The notes under the pieces are model-generated. The model did not search any database, had not been told where the DNA came from, and worked only from the letters and a program-made list of their open reading frames with translations. From the NCBI GenBank assembly GCA_036554285.1, contig DATBNO010000076.1, forward strand, positions 1-64,000: 64,000 nt of DNA. Reading direction: 5' to 3'. The position numbers and the translations under genes were made by a program. Source of the DNA: JADGGM01 sp025449955. GTDB taxonomy: Bacteria; Gemmatimonadota; Gemmatimonadetes; Gemmatimonadales; Gemmatimonadaceae. How positions within the stretch are numbered: position 1 is the stretch's first letter; each line of letters begins with the position of its first letter. Shown piece after piece: positions 1 through 8,731 of the stretch.

Positions 1-1016
1 TCCACGGTCTCCTCGCGGTAGGCATTCACCAGCGCCGCCAGCGTCGACCGATCGGCGCCGACCGAGGTCTCGATCACGTAAGGCAGGTACCGCTTGTTGT
101 TCGGCTGGTCGAAGTACTCGAGCTTCTTCCCCGAGAACTGCTGGTGCTGCGTGAGGTCGAAGTCGCCACGGTTGTGCACGCCCTCGATCTCCTGAAAGCC
201 GAGCGTGCCGCCGAAGTCGAACTGGATGTCGAAGGCCGCGCGCGCGTAGTGCGCGAGCTCCTCCGCGGTGTGCTGGTGATACTGCAGCCGCGCATGATCC
301 AACCCGAGCGACTGGTGCCACTCGAGCCGCTGCGCCTTCCAGTACTCGAACCACTTCATATCCGTGCCCGGCTCGACGAAGAACTGCATTTCCATCTGCT
401 CGAACTCGCGCGTGCGGAAAATGAAATTGCCGGGCGTGATCTCGTTGCGGAATGCTTTGCCGATCTGGGCGATGCCGAACGGGATCTTCTGCCGGGTGGA
501 CTGCTGGACGTTGGTGAAGTTGACGTAGATTCCCTGCGCCGTTTCGGGGCGCAGGTAGACGATGGACGCCGTGTCTTCGACCGGGCCCATGAACGTCTTG
601 AACATCAGGTTGAACTGTCGCGGCGCGTTGAGCGTGCCCTTCATGCCGCACGCCGGGCACTGCGCATCGGGCGTGCCCGGCTCGCCCTTGATACGCGGGT
701 CGTCGGCGCGGAAGCGTTTCTTGCAATTGCGGCAATCGACCAGCGGGTCGACGAAGCCGGCGACGTGGCCGCTCGCTTCCCAGACGCGCGGGTGCATGAG
801 GATCGCCGCGTCGAGTCCTTCGATGTCGTCGCGGGCGCGCACCATGGCGTGCCACCAGCGGTCCTTCACGTTCTTCTTGAGCTCCACGCCTAACGGACCG
901 TAGTCCCACACCGAGCCGGTGCCGCCGTAGATCTCGGACGACTGAAAGATGAAGCCGCGCCGCTTGCACAGCGACACGAGACGATCCATGACGTCGGGAT
1001 GCGTTACGTTAGGCAT
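1..1016 (-). CDS. glyS: Glycyl-tRNA synthetase (class II, homodimer type), C-terminus beyond window
   Basis: This enzyme charges tRNA-Gly with glycine in the cytoplasm. About 338 residues are visible; the gene runs off the left edge, so the catalytic C-terminal part and the anticodon-binding domain are missing here. Near the start it reads LVSLCKRRGFIFQSSEIYGG, typical of the alpha2 eukaryote/archaea/Gram-positive-like form. A four-cysteine zinc-type knuckle follows (Cys95, Cys98, Cys120, Cys123), then the class II motif 2 region FRNEITP near residue 190. The chosen ATG is the first in frame and lies 26 bp after the stop codon of the upstream ypdA-like gene, so it may be the last gene of a purA-ypdA-glyS run. 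No clear Shine-Dalgarno is seen. Identity is firm; the exact start is less so. Confidence 0.93.
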   Translation of the reverse strand, partial: MPNVTHPDVMDRLVSLCKRRGFIFQSSEIYGGTGSVWDYGPLGVELKKNVKDRWWHAMVRARDDIEGLDAAILMHPRVWEASGHVAGFVDPLVDCRNCKKRFRADDPRIKGEPGTPDAQCPACGMKGTLNAPRQFNLMFKTFMGPVEDTASIVYLRPETAQGIYVNFTNVQQSTRQKIPFGIAQIGKAFRNEITPGNFIFRTREFEQMEMQFFVEPGTDMKWFEYWKAQRLEWHQSLGLDHARLQYHQHTAEELAHYARAAFDIQFDFGGTLGFQEIEGVHNRGDFDLTQHQQFSGKKLEYFDQPNNKRYLPYVIETSVGADRSTLAALVNAYREETV

Positions 1017-1042
1017 GACGGTGGGTATGGGATCGGGCGCGG

Positions 1043-2053
1043 TCACGCGAACCGCCGGGCGGTCGCGGCGAGGTGCCGGGCGATCAGATCGCCGTGAAAG
1101 CGGCCGTTCTCGATGAACGTCTTGTTGGCGTCGTTGCCCGACGCGATGACGCCGGCAATGAAGACGCCGGGGACGGCGGTTTCCATGGTGGCCGGATCGT
1201 GCGCCGGGATGCCCGTGCGCGCATCGATCGGCACATCGAGCTGCACCAGCACCTCGGCGTTGGGCTGATAGCCCACCATGAGGTACACGTGATCCGCCCG
1301 CACGCGGTCGATTCCGTTAGGCGTGAGTAGCTCCACGTGCTCGGGCGTGATCGCCTCGACGCGCGCCCCGAAGCGCGCGCCGATGCTGCCGTCCTTGATG
1401 CGATTCACGATGTCGGGCAGCACCCACGGCTTGATGTTCGGGTCCAGCTGCGGGCCGAAGTGCACGACGGTCACGCGGGCGCCCGAGCGATACAGGTCGA
1501 GCGCCGCTTCCACGGCCGAGTTGCCGCCGCCGACGACGACGACGTCCTGGCGGAACGCCCAGTGTCCCTCGGTGAACTGGTGCGTGACGTGCGGCAGGTC
1601 TTCGCCGGGCACGTGCAGGCGATTGGGATGGCCGAAGTAGCCCGTGGCGACGACCACCGCGCGGGCGCGCGTCTCGCGCAGCGCGCCGTGGCGCGTCCGC
1701 GATGCGACGAGGAAGGCATCATCGCAGCGCCTAACGCGCTCGACGTTCTCGTATTGCCGCACGTCGAGATCGAACAGCGTGGTCACGGCGCGATAGTACG
1801 CCAGCGCATCGCGGCGCGTCGGTTTCTCCGTGGCGACGATGAACGGCACGTCGCCGATCGACAACCGGTCGGGCGTGGAGAAAAACGTGATGTAGGTGGG
1901 ATAGCTCGCGACGCCGCTCACGATGCAGGATCGGTCGATCACCACCGCGCGCATGCCGGCGCGCTTGAACGCGATCGCCGCCGCGAGCCCGCAGGGCCCG
2001 GCGCCGATGATGACCGCATCGAGCCTAACCGCCACGTCCGCGCCCACCGTCAC
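1043..2053 (-). CDS. ypdA: YpdA-type FAD/NADPH disulfide reductase (putative bacillithiol disulfide reductase)
   Basis: A 336-residue flavoprotein of the thioredoxin-reductase-like fold. The FAD-binding loop GAGPCG (residues 17-22) is followed by an NADPH-binding loop GGGNSA (175-180) and a C-terminal FAD segment ending in an FIAGV-type motif. It lacks the CxxC redox pair of thioredoxin reductase but has the single Cys in GAGPCG (Cys21) that is characteristic of YpdA, which reduces bacillithiol disulfide in Firmicutes. The start is a GTG that overlaps the purA stop codon (GTGA), which implies translational coupling. A longer in-frame reading into purA exists but is out of frame with purA and unlikely. 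The thiol substrate in this organism is inferred; a plain NADPH-dependent oxidoreductase is the alternative. Confidence 0.82.
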   Translation of the reverse strand: MTVGADVAVRLDAVIIGAGPCGLAAAIAFKRAGMRAVVIDRSCIVSGVASYPTYITFFSTPDRLSIGDVPFIVATEKPTRRDALAYYRAVTTLFDLDVRQYENVERVRRCDDAFLVASRTRHGALRETRARAVVVATGYFGHPNRLHVPGEDLPHVTHQFTEGHWAFRQDVVVVGGGNSAVEAALDLYRSGARVTVVHFGPQLDPNIKPWVLPDIVNRIKDGSIGARFGARVEAITPEHVELLTPNGIDRVRADHVYLMVGYQPNAEVLVQLDVPIDARTGIPAHDPATMETAVPGVFIAGVIASGNDANKTFIENGRFHGDLIARHLAATARRFA

Positions 2054-3333
2054 TCGACGCCGATGATCTGGTCGCGGCGCGTGCCCACGCTCACGTACGC
2101 GATCGGCGTGTCCGCGAGCTCGCGGATGCGATCGAGATACCGGCGCGCCGGCGCGGGCAAGTCGTCCACGGTGCGCGCGGCCGCCGTGCTGCTCTGCCAG
2201 CCCTCGAACCACTCGTAGCGCGGGCGCACGGAGTCCAACAACACGAGGTCGCCGGGGAACTCGTCGTACACCTCGCCGCCCGACTCGTACGCGGTGCAGA
2301 GGCCGATGCGATCGAGCGTGTCGAGCACGTCGAGCTTGGTGACCGCCAGTCCCGTCAGGCCATTGACGCGCGCCGCGTAGCGCACGACCACGGCGTCGAA
2401 CCACCCGCAGCGGCGGGGGCGTCCGGTGGTGGCGCCGAACTCGTTGCCTAACTTTCGCACCTTGGCGGCCAGCGCCTCGTCGAGCTCGGTGGGCAACGGG
2501 CCGTTGCCGACGCGCGTGGTGTACGCCTTGACCACGCCTAACACGGCGTCGATCGACGTGGGCGCCAGGCCGGCGCCGGTCGCCGCGCCGCCCGATGTCG
2601 TGCTGCTCGACGTCACGAACGGGTACGTGCCGTGGTCCACGTCGAGGAGCGAGCCCTGCGCGCCCTCGAGCAGCACGGCCGCGCCGGACAATCGCGCACG
2701 GTGCACGGCCAGCCCCACGTCCTCTGCCAGCACCAGGAGACGCGGCGCCAAGCGCTCGAGCAGCGCCACCGTGTCCTCGGCGCTCGCGCGCTTGTCGGAT
2801 CCCGACGCGGCCAACTGCGCGTTCGCGTGCCCGATGCCCGCTGTCACCAGATCACGCAGCCGGTCCAAATGCCGAAGGTCCTGCACGCGAATCCCGCGAC
2901 GCGCCACTTTGTCTTCGTACGCGGGGCCGATGCCGCGACCCGTGGTGCCGATCGCACGGCTCGCGGCGCTCTCGCAGTCGACCAGCTTGTGATACGGCAA
3001 CACCAGGTGCGCCCGGTCGCTCACGTAGAGCCGCCCTTCGACGTCCACGCCCTCGCGCACCAGCTCGTCGATTTCGGTGAACAGCGTGTCCGGATCGAGC
3101 ACCACGCCGTTGCCGATCGCGCATCGCACGCCCGGGTGCAGAATCCCGCTCGGAATCTGGTGCAGCACGAACTGGCGTCCGCCGATCTGGACCGTGTGTC
3201 CCGCATTTGCGCCGCCCTGGTACCGCACCACCCAATCCGCTCGCTCGGCGATCACATCGACGAGCTTGCCCTTCCCTTCATCACCCCACTGGGCGCCAAC
3301 GACACACAACGTTCGAACTTCGGAGTCGAACAT
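2050..3333 (-). CDS. purA: Adenylosuccinate synthetase
   Basis: This cytoplasmic enzyme joins IMP and aspartate using GTP, the first committed step to AMP. The 427-residue length is standard for the family. The N-terminus has the GTP-binding signature WGDEGKGK (residues 16-23) and NAGHTV with the catalytic His46. The C-terminal half contains the family's conserved TGRPRRCGWFD segment. The gene is followed by ypdA with a 4-base GTGA overlap and preceded by a 130-bp spacer that holds a possible sigma70-type promoter. Identity is secure. Confidence 0.97.
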   Translation of the reverse strand: MFDSEVRTLCVVGAQWGDEGKGKLVDVIAERADWVVRYQGGANAGHTVQIGGRQFVLHQIPSGILHPGVRCAIGNGVVLDPDTLFTEIDELVREGVDVEGRLYVSDRAHLVLPYHKLVDCESAASRAIGTTGRGIGPAYEDKVARRGIRVQDLRHLDRLRDLVTAGIGHANAQLAASGSDKRASAEDTVALLERLAPRLLVLAEDVGLAVHRARLSGAAVLLEGAQGSLLDVDHGTYPFVTSSSTTSGGAATGAGLAPTSIDAVLGVVKAYTTRVGNGPLPTELDEALAAKVRKLGNEFGATTGRPRRCGWFDAVVVRYAARVNGLTGLAVTKLDVLDTLDRIGLCTAYESGGEVYDEFPGDLVLLDSVRPRYEWFEGWQSSTAAARTVDDLPAPARRYLDRIRELADTPIAYVSVGTRRDQIIGVE

Positions 3334-3438
3334 GACCTAGGGCTCGAGACAGCGAGACACATTCGGATGGCGAGCTCGGCAGTGCACGAGATCGCGACGA
3401 CGATGAGCCGCGGAATACGCCACGCGGCCACTCCAGCA

Positions 3439-3467
3439 AAGTTCCTTCGATCGAGGGTCCGCGTCAA
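3439..3467 (-). promoter_or_regulatory. Possible sigma70 promoter for purA
   Basis: Read on the minus strand, TTGACG (3467-3462) is followed by a 17-bp spacer and GAACTT (3444-3439). The -35 box overlaps the stop codon of the upstream membrane-protein gene. Spacing is ideal but the -10 is poor, so this is only a candidate. Confidence 0.3.
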
Positions 3468-3964
3468 CTCGGGCGGAGCACGATCGACAGCACGACCCAT
3501 GCGAGCACCGCGCATCCGACGCCGATCTTCATCGCGGCGGCGGCGATGCGGCCGAGGAGCGCGCCGGTGGCCACGCGTGCGGCGGGCGCCAGTTGGGAAC
3601 GCTGCGAGAGCTCGGCCACCAGCGCACCGATGAACGCGCCGGCGAACGCGCCGATCATCGAGCCCACGATCGGCACCGGCACACCGGCGAATGCACCGAT
3701 GATCGAACCGGCCATCGCTCCCCATCCGGCACGGCGCGAGCCGCCGTATCGCCGCGCAAATCTGCCGGCGAGCGCAATCTCCACCACTTCCGCCAGACCC
3801 GCTACCACCGTGAGCACGATGCCCAACCTGAGGCTGACCACGTGCGACGGCACGACGGCCGCGTCGAGGAGCACCGCGCCGGCCATCACCCAGAGACCCG
3901 GCAGACCGAACGGCAGCATGACGAGGCCGGCCACCAGTACGAGGACCAGCAGCGCGATTTGCAT
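3464..3964 (-). CDS. DUF456-family integral membrane protein
   Basis: A 166-residue, very hydrophobic protein. It has an N-terminal pair of membrane segments separated by LPFGLPGLW, a feature of DUF456 proteins. A central glycine-rich block with repeated IGAFAGVPVP / IGAFAGAFIGAL-like segments follows, then a last helix ending near the C-terminus. No catalytic residues are seen and no function is known for the family. It starts one base downstream of the M28 peptidase stop codon, so the two are probably co-transcribed. The following gene purA is 130 bp away and may have its own promoter. The family assignment rests on the repeated glycine/alanine pattern and topology. Confidence 0.72.
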   Translation of the reverse strand: MQIALLVLVLVAGLVMLPFGLPGLWVMAGAVLLDAAVVPSHVVSLRLGIVLTVVAGLAEVVEIALAGRFARRYGGSRRAGWGAMAGSIIGAFAGVPVPIVGSMIGAFAGAFIGALVAELSQRSQLAPAARVATGALLGRIAAAAMKIGVGCAVLAWVVLSIVLRPS

Positions 3965-3965
3965 G

Positions 3966-5066
3966 TCAGGTCTCCACGGCGTGAGCGTGGGCGACGACGT
4001 GGGCGAGCCAGCGCGCGACGCTTTCGACGCCTTCGCCCTTAAGCGCCGCGAGGTTGTCGTTGGGGGTGTGGATCCGCGCGACGGTGCGCCAGGTGCCCTT
4101 GCTCACCGTCACGGCGCGCCATCCTCCGTCGGTGAGGGCGACGGCGTCGGCGAGAATGCCCGGAAAAAGCCGCGACACGCGAATCGGCTCGTGGCCATCG
4201 GCGCCGGCGAGCGCAGCGAGGAGCGCGGCGGGGCGGCGTCCGGTGTATGTGAGGGTAATCGGACCCGCGTCATCGACGCCGTCCACGTTGATCGCGCTCG
4301 CGGGGGGCCGCCGCCGGCTCCGGACCCACGCCCGGGCACCGGCGAGGCCGAGCTCCTCGGCGCTCGTGAGCACAATGCCTAACGGAATATCCGGCGCGGC
4401 GAGCTCGGCGGCGCGCAGCACGGTCGACGCGCCCGAGGCGTCGTCCAGCGCACCGGGCGATTGCGCCCCGACGACGCTCGCCATCACCGGCAGACCGGCG
4501 ACGACGGCCAGCGCGGCGAGCCACGGCCAGACGGCCGGCGATCCGCCTAACGCAGCCTGCGCGGCGGCCACGGCGAGGGAGACCAGCCAGACGAGGAGGA
4601 GCCCGGTGATGCCCGCCGCGCGCACGAGAATGGGCACCGGCTGGCTCTTCGAGTCGAGGTGTGCGACGAGCCACAGCGCGGGCGACGGGTCGTGCCCGCG
4701 GGTGGCGACGAGGTTGATGCCGTCCATGCGACCCCACGGGAGCCGGGTGACGGCCACGCGCGCCAGCCACGCCCCGCCCGTCGCGGCGCACGCGCCGACG
4801 GCCGCCAACACGATCGCCGCCGCGCCCGCACGTCCGGCCCAGGCCAGGCGCGCGGCGGCGCATACCGCAACGATGCCCACCATGCCTAACGCTGGCGTCG
4901 CCCACCGCCCCGGCAGGGCCGAGTAGGCGAACGGCTCGGCCGCCACGGCGAATCCGCACGCGGCGAGCGTCTGGCGGCACCACTCGCGCGCGTCGCGCTC
5001 GGCCGGCGACCCCGCGGGACGCGGAGCGGCCGCGAGCCGCTCCAGGTGCTCGCGGGCGCCGGGCAT
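3966..5066 (-). CDS. M28-family metallopeptidase with internal membrane helices
   Basis: A 366-residue zinc aminopeptidase-like protein. The expected metal ligands appear in order: His136-x-Asp138 in AHLDSKS, Asp208/Asp209 in ALDDASG, the Glu237-Glu238 pair in SAEELG, Asp262 in NVDGVDD, and a late His in IHTPNDN. Hydrophobic stretches at about 57-75, 80-97 and two near 150-200 suggest membrane insertion interleaved with the peptidase domain, as in membrane-bound M28 enzymes. There is no classical signal peptide. It precedes the DUF456 gene by one base. The substrate is unknown; it probably trims peptides at the membrane. All ligands are intact, so it is likely active. Confidence 0.85.
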   Translation of the reverse strand: MPGAREHLERLAAAPRPAGSPAERDAREWCRQTLAACGFAVAAEPFAYSALPGRWATPALGMVGIVAVCAAARLAWAGRAGAAAIVLAAVGACAATGGAWLARVAVTRLPWGRMDGINLVATRGHDPSPALWLVAHLDSKSQPVPILVRAAGITGLLLVWLVSLAVAAAQAALGGSPAVWPWLAALAVVAGLPVMASVVGAQSPGALDDASGASTVLRAAELAAPDIPLGIVLTSAEELGLAGARAWVRSRRRPPASAINVDGVDDAGPITLTYTGRRPAALLAALAGADGHEPIRVSRLFPGILADAVALTDGGWRAVTVSKGTWRTVARIHTPNDNLAALKGEGVESVARWLAHVVAHAHAVET

Positions 5067-5075
5067 GCTATTCCG

Positions 5076-5996
5076 TTAGGCGGCTCGCGCCGCGCCCGCC
5101 GCTTCGAGGAGGGCGGCGATGCGCTGGCGCTGCGCCGGACGCGCCGGCACCAGCGGCGGCCGCGGCGCGCCGCCCGTTAGGCCGCCGCCCACCTGGTCCA
5201 TGGCCGCCTTGACGCCGGGCACGCCCATCCCGCCCACGATCTCGTTCGACAACGGCGTGAGGCGCTCCTGGAGCGCCGCCGCGCACGACCGGTCGCCGGC
5301 CTGGAACGCGCGCCACACGGCCAGCGACAGCTCGCCCGCGAGGAGCGACACGGCGAGAATCCCGCCGGCCGCGCCCAGCTCCAACGCCGCGTAGAACGTC
5401 CCGCCGCTTCCGGTGAGCACGGCGAACGCATCGCCGCGCGACGCGAGATACCCGCGCAGCAAATCGAGATCGCCCGAGCTGTCCTTGATGCCGACGATGT
5501 TGCCGTGTGCCGACAACTCCCTCACCAGCCCAAAGTCCAACGGAAAGTGCATGTACTTGGGGATGTTGTAGAGCAACACCGGCACCGGGCTGGCATCGGC
5601 CACGGCGCGATAGTGAATGCCTAACGCTTCGGGCGTCATCGCGTTGCCGTAGTAGTGCGGCGCGACGACGAGCACCGCGTCCGCGCCGCGCTCCGCGGCG
5701 CGCTTGGCCCGCGCGACGGTCTGGCGCGTCGACTCGCCGCCCACGCCGGCCAGCAACCACTGGTCGCTCGACACGAGCGGTCGCGCCCACTCGACGAGCG
5801 TATCGCGCTCGCGCTCGTCGAGCAGCGCCGCCTCGCCGGTGGAGCCGCACAACAACACGCCCGATGCGCCGCCGCCCAAGTGCCCGCGGATGTTGCCGCG
5901 AAACGCGTCGGACGCGAGATCGCCGGTTGCCGCATCGAACGGTGTGACGACGGGCGCAATGACGCCCGAGAATGTTTTCCGCTGCCGTGTATCCAT
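5076..5996 (-). CDS. DapA/DHDPS-superfamily aldolase
   Basis: A 306-residue class I aldolase of the dihydrodipicolinate synthase superfamily. It carries the substrate-binding loop GSTGE (51-55), Tyr143 in YNIP and the Schiff-base Lys171 in GIKDSS. The sequence looks closer to the catabolic members (4-hydroxy-2-oxoglutarate or keto-deoxy-sugar aldolases) than to lysine-pathway DapA: there are no lysine-biosynthesis neighbours and a 2-hydroxyacid dehydrogenase lies directly upstream. The pair could interconvert a 2-oxo acid and its hydroxy form, but this is inference. The stop codon TAA lies inside a copy of the window-wide GCCTAACG motif. The exact substrate cannot be read from the sequence. 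Confidence 0.82.
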   Translation of the reverse strand: MDTRQRKTFSGVIAPVVTPFDAATGDLASDAFRGNIRGHLGGGASGVLLCGSTGEAALLDERERDTLVEWARPLVSSDQWLLAGVGGESTRQTVARAKRAAERGADAVLVVAPHYYGNAMTPEALGIHYRAVADASPVPVLLYNIPKYMHFPLDFGLVRELSAHGNIVGIKDSSGDLDLLRGYLASRGDAFAVLTGSGGTFYAALELGAAGGILAVSLLAGELSLAVWRAFQAGDRSCAAALQERLTPLSNEIVGGMGVPGVKAAMDQVGGGLTGGAPRPPLVPARPAQRQRIAALLEAAGAARAA

Positions 5997-6003
5997 TGTC
6001 CTG

Positions 6004-7038
6004 TCAGTAGCCGAGTGAACGGTCCACCACGTTGCGCATGGGTTGGCCGGCGGCGAACCGGCGCCAGTTGTCGATCAAGAGATCGAGCTCGCGGCGCCAG
6101 AAGCCGCGGGGCGACACTGCCGAAACATGCGGGGTCATGACGACCGACGACAGTGCCCAGAGCGGGCTCGATGCGTCGAGCGGCTCGTGCGCGAACACGT
6201 CGAGGACCGCGCCGCGCAGGCGGCCGGCGGCGATGCGCTCGGCGAGCGCCGCTTCGTCGACGAGGGAGCCGCGCGCCACGTTGGCGACGATCGCGCGGCG
6301 CGGCAGGCGGTCGAGCAGCGCGGCGGTCACCAGGCCGCGCGTCTCGTCGGTGGCCGGCGCGGACACGACGAGGATGTCGGTCTCGCCTAACGAGCCGGCC
6401 CACTCGTCCGGACCCACCACGGCGGCGAATCCGTCAGGCGCGCCGCGAGCCGGATGGCGCCGGACACCGCGGCACCGTGCGCCTAACGCAGTAAATCGCT
6501 GCGCGATGGCGCTGCCGATCCCGCCGGCGCCGATCACGAGCACGCGGCAGTCGCCCACCTCGCGCACCGGCGTCGCGCGGCCGACGAAGGCGGGCCGATC
6601 CCACACCCGGGCGCGCTGTCGCTCGCGCGCCAAGTCCAACCCGCGCAGCAGGAACAGCACGCCGGCCAACACATGCTCGGCGATCGGCGTCGCATGGACA
6701 CCCGCTGAGTTGGTGATGATCACGTCGCTCGCGCGCAGCTCGGGGAACAGGAGCGCGCCCACGCCCGCGGCCGCCGAGTGGATCCAACGCAGCCGACGCG
6801 ACTCGGCGAAGAGCGCGCGGGACATCCCGAAGCCGGCATACACATCGGCGTCGGCCATCGCCGCGCGCGCCTCATCGCTCGGCGGTGCGCCGCCGTCGCC
6901 GTCGGAGCTGGTGGGTGCCTCGAGCACCATCGCTTCCCAGCCCGGAGGCGCCGCGCTTCGCAACTCGGCCACGCCTTCGGGCGGCAGCGCCCACGCCGGC
7001 GCCCTGGCGTTGAGATCGGCGACGAGACGGCGCGGCAC
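6004..7038 (-). CDS. D-isomer-specific 2-hydroxyacid dehydrogenase
   Basis: A 344-residue NAD(P)-dependent dehydrogenase that oxidises or reduces a 2-hydroxy/2-oxo acid. It has the Rossmann loop GAGGIG (170-175). The three catalytic residues appear in their usual contexts: Arg in NVARGS, Glu in FAHEPL and His in MTPHVSA. The N-terminal substrate domain has an acidic/glycine-rich loop near residues 42-55 not typical of the family. It lies between mgtC-like and aldolase genes with gaps of 1 and 7 bp, so it is in an operon. It resembles the glyoxylate/hydroxypyruvate reductase-like branch; the substrate is not determined. Confidence 0.86.
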   Translation of the reverse strand: MPRRLVADLNARAPAWALPPEGVAELRSAAPPGWEAMVLEAPTSSDGDGGAPPSDEARAAMADADVYAGFGMSRALFAESRRLRWIHSAAAGVGALLFPELRASDVIITNSAGVHATPIAEHVLAGVLFLLRGLDLARERQRARVWDRPAFVGRATPVREVGDCRVLVIGAGGIGSAIAQRFTALGARCRGVRRHPARGAPDGFAAVVGPDEWAGSLGETDILVVSAPATDETRGLVTAALLDRLPRRAIVANVARGSLVDEAALAERIAAGRLRGAVLDVFAHEPLDASSPLWALSSVVMTPHVSAVSPRGFWRRELDLLIDNWRRFAAGQPMRNVVDRSLGY

Positions 7039-7039
7039 G

Positions 7040-7720
7040 TCAGTCGACGTAGACGCTCACGACGTCCTGACGCCGGCGTAAGGCGTCGACCAACACGTCG
7101 AATCGCTTGGACGGCCCGACGAGCGTGAGCTCGAACGTGCGATCGCCCACGTGATCGTACGTGCGGCGCGACCGCACGTGGATACCGCTGGCCCGGAACA
7201 CGTCATCGAACGAATCGAAGTCGGTGTTAGGCGCGACGCGCAGCGTCGCCGTGACCGTGCGGCGAACCATGACCAGCGTGCGCTCGATCGGCCGCAGGCC
7301 GGCGAGCACCAGACACACGACCACGGTGGTGCCCACCGCGTCGGCGTACGCGCCGGCACCGGTGGCCATGCCGATCGCGGCCACCACCCAAATAGTCGCC
7401 GCAGTGGTGAGGCCGATGACGGTGCCGCGGCCATGCAGGATTGCGCCGGCGCCCAGGAATCCGATGCCGGTCACGATCTGCGCGGCGATGCGCGTCACGT
7501 CGCCATACGGCTGGCCGGAGGGCGAGAGCGAGACCTGGCCAATGGTGATCGAGAGGTGCGTGAACAACGCCGCGCCCACGCAGATGAGCATGGTGGTGCG
7601 CAGGCCGGCCGGCTTGCCCGACATCTCGCGCTCGAGTCCGACGGCGCCGCCTAACGCAACAGCCACCAGCAGCTTCACCAACAACTCGAGCCGTACCGGA
7701 TCCGCGATGGAGTCGATCAT
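7040..7720 (-). CDS. MgtC/SapB-family membrane protein
   Basis: A 226-residue protein. The N-terminal MgtC domain has GLEREMSGKPAGLRTTM, the family's conserved cytoplasmic loop, followed by several membrane segments through about residue 140. A soluble ACT-like C-terminal domain ends in VVSVYVD. MgtC proteins are linked to growth at low magnesium and to control of ATP synthase in pathogens, but in free-living bacteria the role is unclear. It is separated by 25 bp from the trpS stop and by one base from the dehydrogenase start, so it could be read from a trpS-side promoter. Confidence 0.88.
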   Translation of the reverse strand: MIDSIADPVRLELLVKLLVAVALGGAVGLEREMSGKPAGLRTTMLICVGAALFTHLSITIGQVSLSPSGQPYGDVTRIAAQIVTGIGFLGAGAILHGRGTVIGLTTAATIWVVAAIGMATGAGAYADAVGTTVVVCLVLAGLRPIERTLVMVRRTVTATLRVAPNTDFDSFDDVFRASGIHVRSRRTYDHVGDRTFELTLVGPSKRFDVLVDALRRRQDVVSVYVD

Positions 7721-7745
7721 GTCCGTGTGAGGTGAGAGCGAACCG

Positions 7746-8720
7746 CTACACCAGCCCCATCGTCGTCTTCACTGCCGCCATCGTTTCGCGCGCCATGGTG
7801 CGGCATCGCTCGGCGCCCTGCGCCAGGATCTCCGCGATCCGCGCCGGATGCGCTTCCAGATCGCGCGCCCGCTCGCGAATCGGGCCTAACTCACGCGTCA
7901 TCGACTCCAGCAACACCTTCTTGCAGTCGATGCATCCCCAACCGGCGCTGCGGCACTGCGCCGCCACGTGGTCCACCGTCGCCTGATCGCTGAAGCCCTT
8001 GTGCAGGTGATAGATGTTGCAGACTTCCGGCGTGCCCGGATCGGTGCGCCGCACGCGCGCCGGATCGGTGACCGCGGGACGCAGCTTCTCCCAGATGGCC
8101 TCCGGCTCCTCGAGCAGCCCGACGGTGTTGCCTAACGACTTGGACATCTTCGCCTGCCCGTCCAACCCCAGGATGCGGCGTGCCGGCGTGAGCAGCGGTT
8201 TGGGCTCGGGAAAATACGACACGCCGAACTTCGCGTTCCAACGCCGCGCCACTTCGCGCGTGAGCTCGAGGTGCTGCACCTGGTCTTCACCCACCGGCAC
8301 GAGATCGGCGCGATACAAGAGAATGTCCGCCGCTTGCAGCACCGGATAGTTGAGCAGACCCGCGAGCACGCTTTCCTGCCGCGATGCTTTGTCCTTGTAT
8401 TGCGTTTGACGCTCGAGCTCTCCGAGCGGCGTCACCGTGTTCAAGATCCACGCGAGCTCGGTGTGCTCGGGCACCATCGACTGAACGAACAACGTACATT
8501 TGTCCGGGTCGAGTCCGGCCGCGAGCAACGACACCGCCATGTCGAACGTGCGCTGGCGCAGATCGGACGGCTCATAGTGGCCGGTGATGGCGTGGTAGTC
8601 GACGATACAGAACACACACTCGTAGCGGTCCTGCAATTGCACCCAATTCTTCACCGCGCCGAGGTAGTTCCCGATGTGCAACTCTCCGGATGGCTGTATC
8701 CCGCTGAAGATCCTGGACAT
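7746..8720 (-). CDS. trpS: Tryptophanyl-tRNA synthetase
   Basis: A class I aminoacyl-tRNA synthetase of 324 residues that charges tRNA-Trp. Both nucleotide-binding signatures are present: HIGN at 15-18 and KMSKS at 191-195. The length is usual for bacterial TrpS. The gene is divergent from suhB with only 11 bp between the annotated start codons, so its promoter must lie inside suhB or the suhB start must be further in. Nothing suggests a second-copy, antibiotic-resistant type. Confidence 0.97.
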   Translation of the reverse strand: MSRIFSGIQPSGELHIGNYLGAVKNWVQLQDRYECVFCIVDYHAITGHYEPSDLRQRTFDMAVSLLAAGLDPDKCTLFVQSMVPEHTELAWILNTVTPLGELERQTQYKDKASRQESVLAGLLNYPVLQAADILLYRADLVPVGEDQVQHLELTREVARRWNAKFGVSYFPEPKPLLTPARRILGLDGQAKMSKSLGNTVGLLEEPEAIWEKLRPAVTDPARVRRTDPGTPEVCNIYHLHKGFSDQATVDHVAAQCRSAGWGCIDCKKVLLESMTRELGPIRERARDLEAHPARIAEILAQGAERCRTMARETMAAVKTTMGLV

Positions 8721-8731
8721 TCAAGCAAAGT

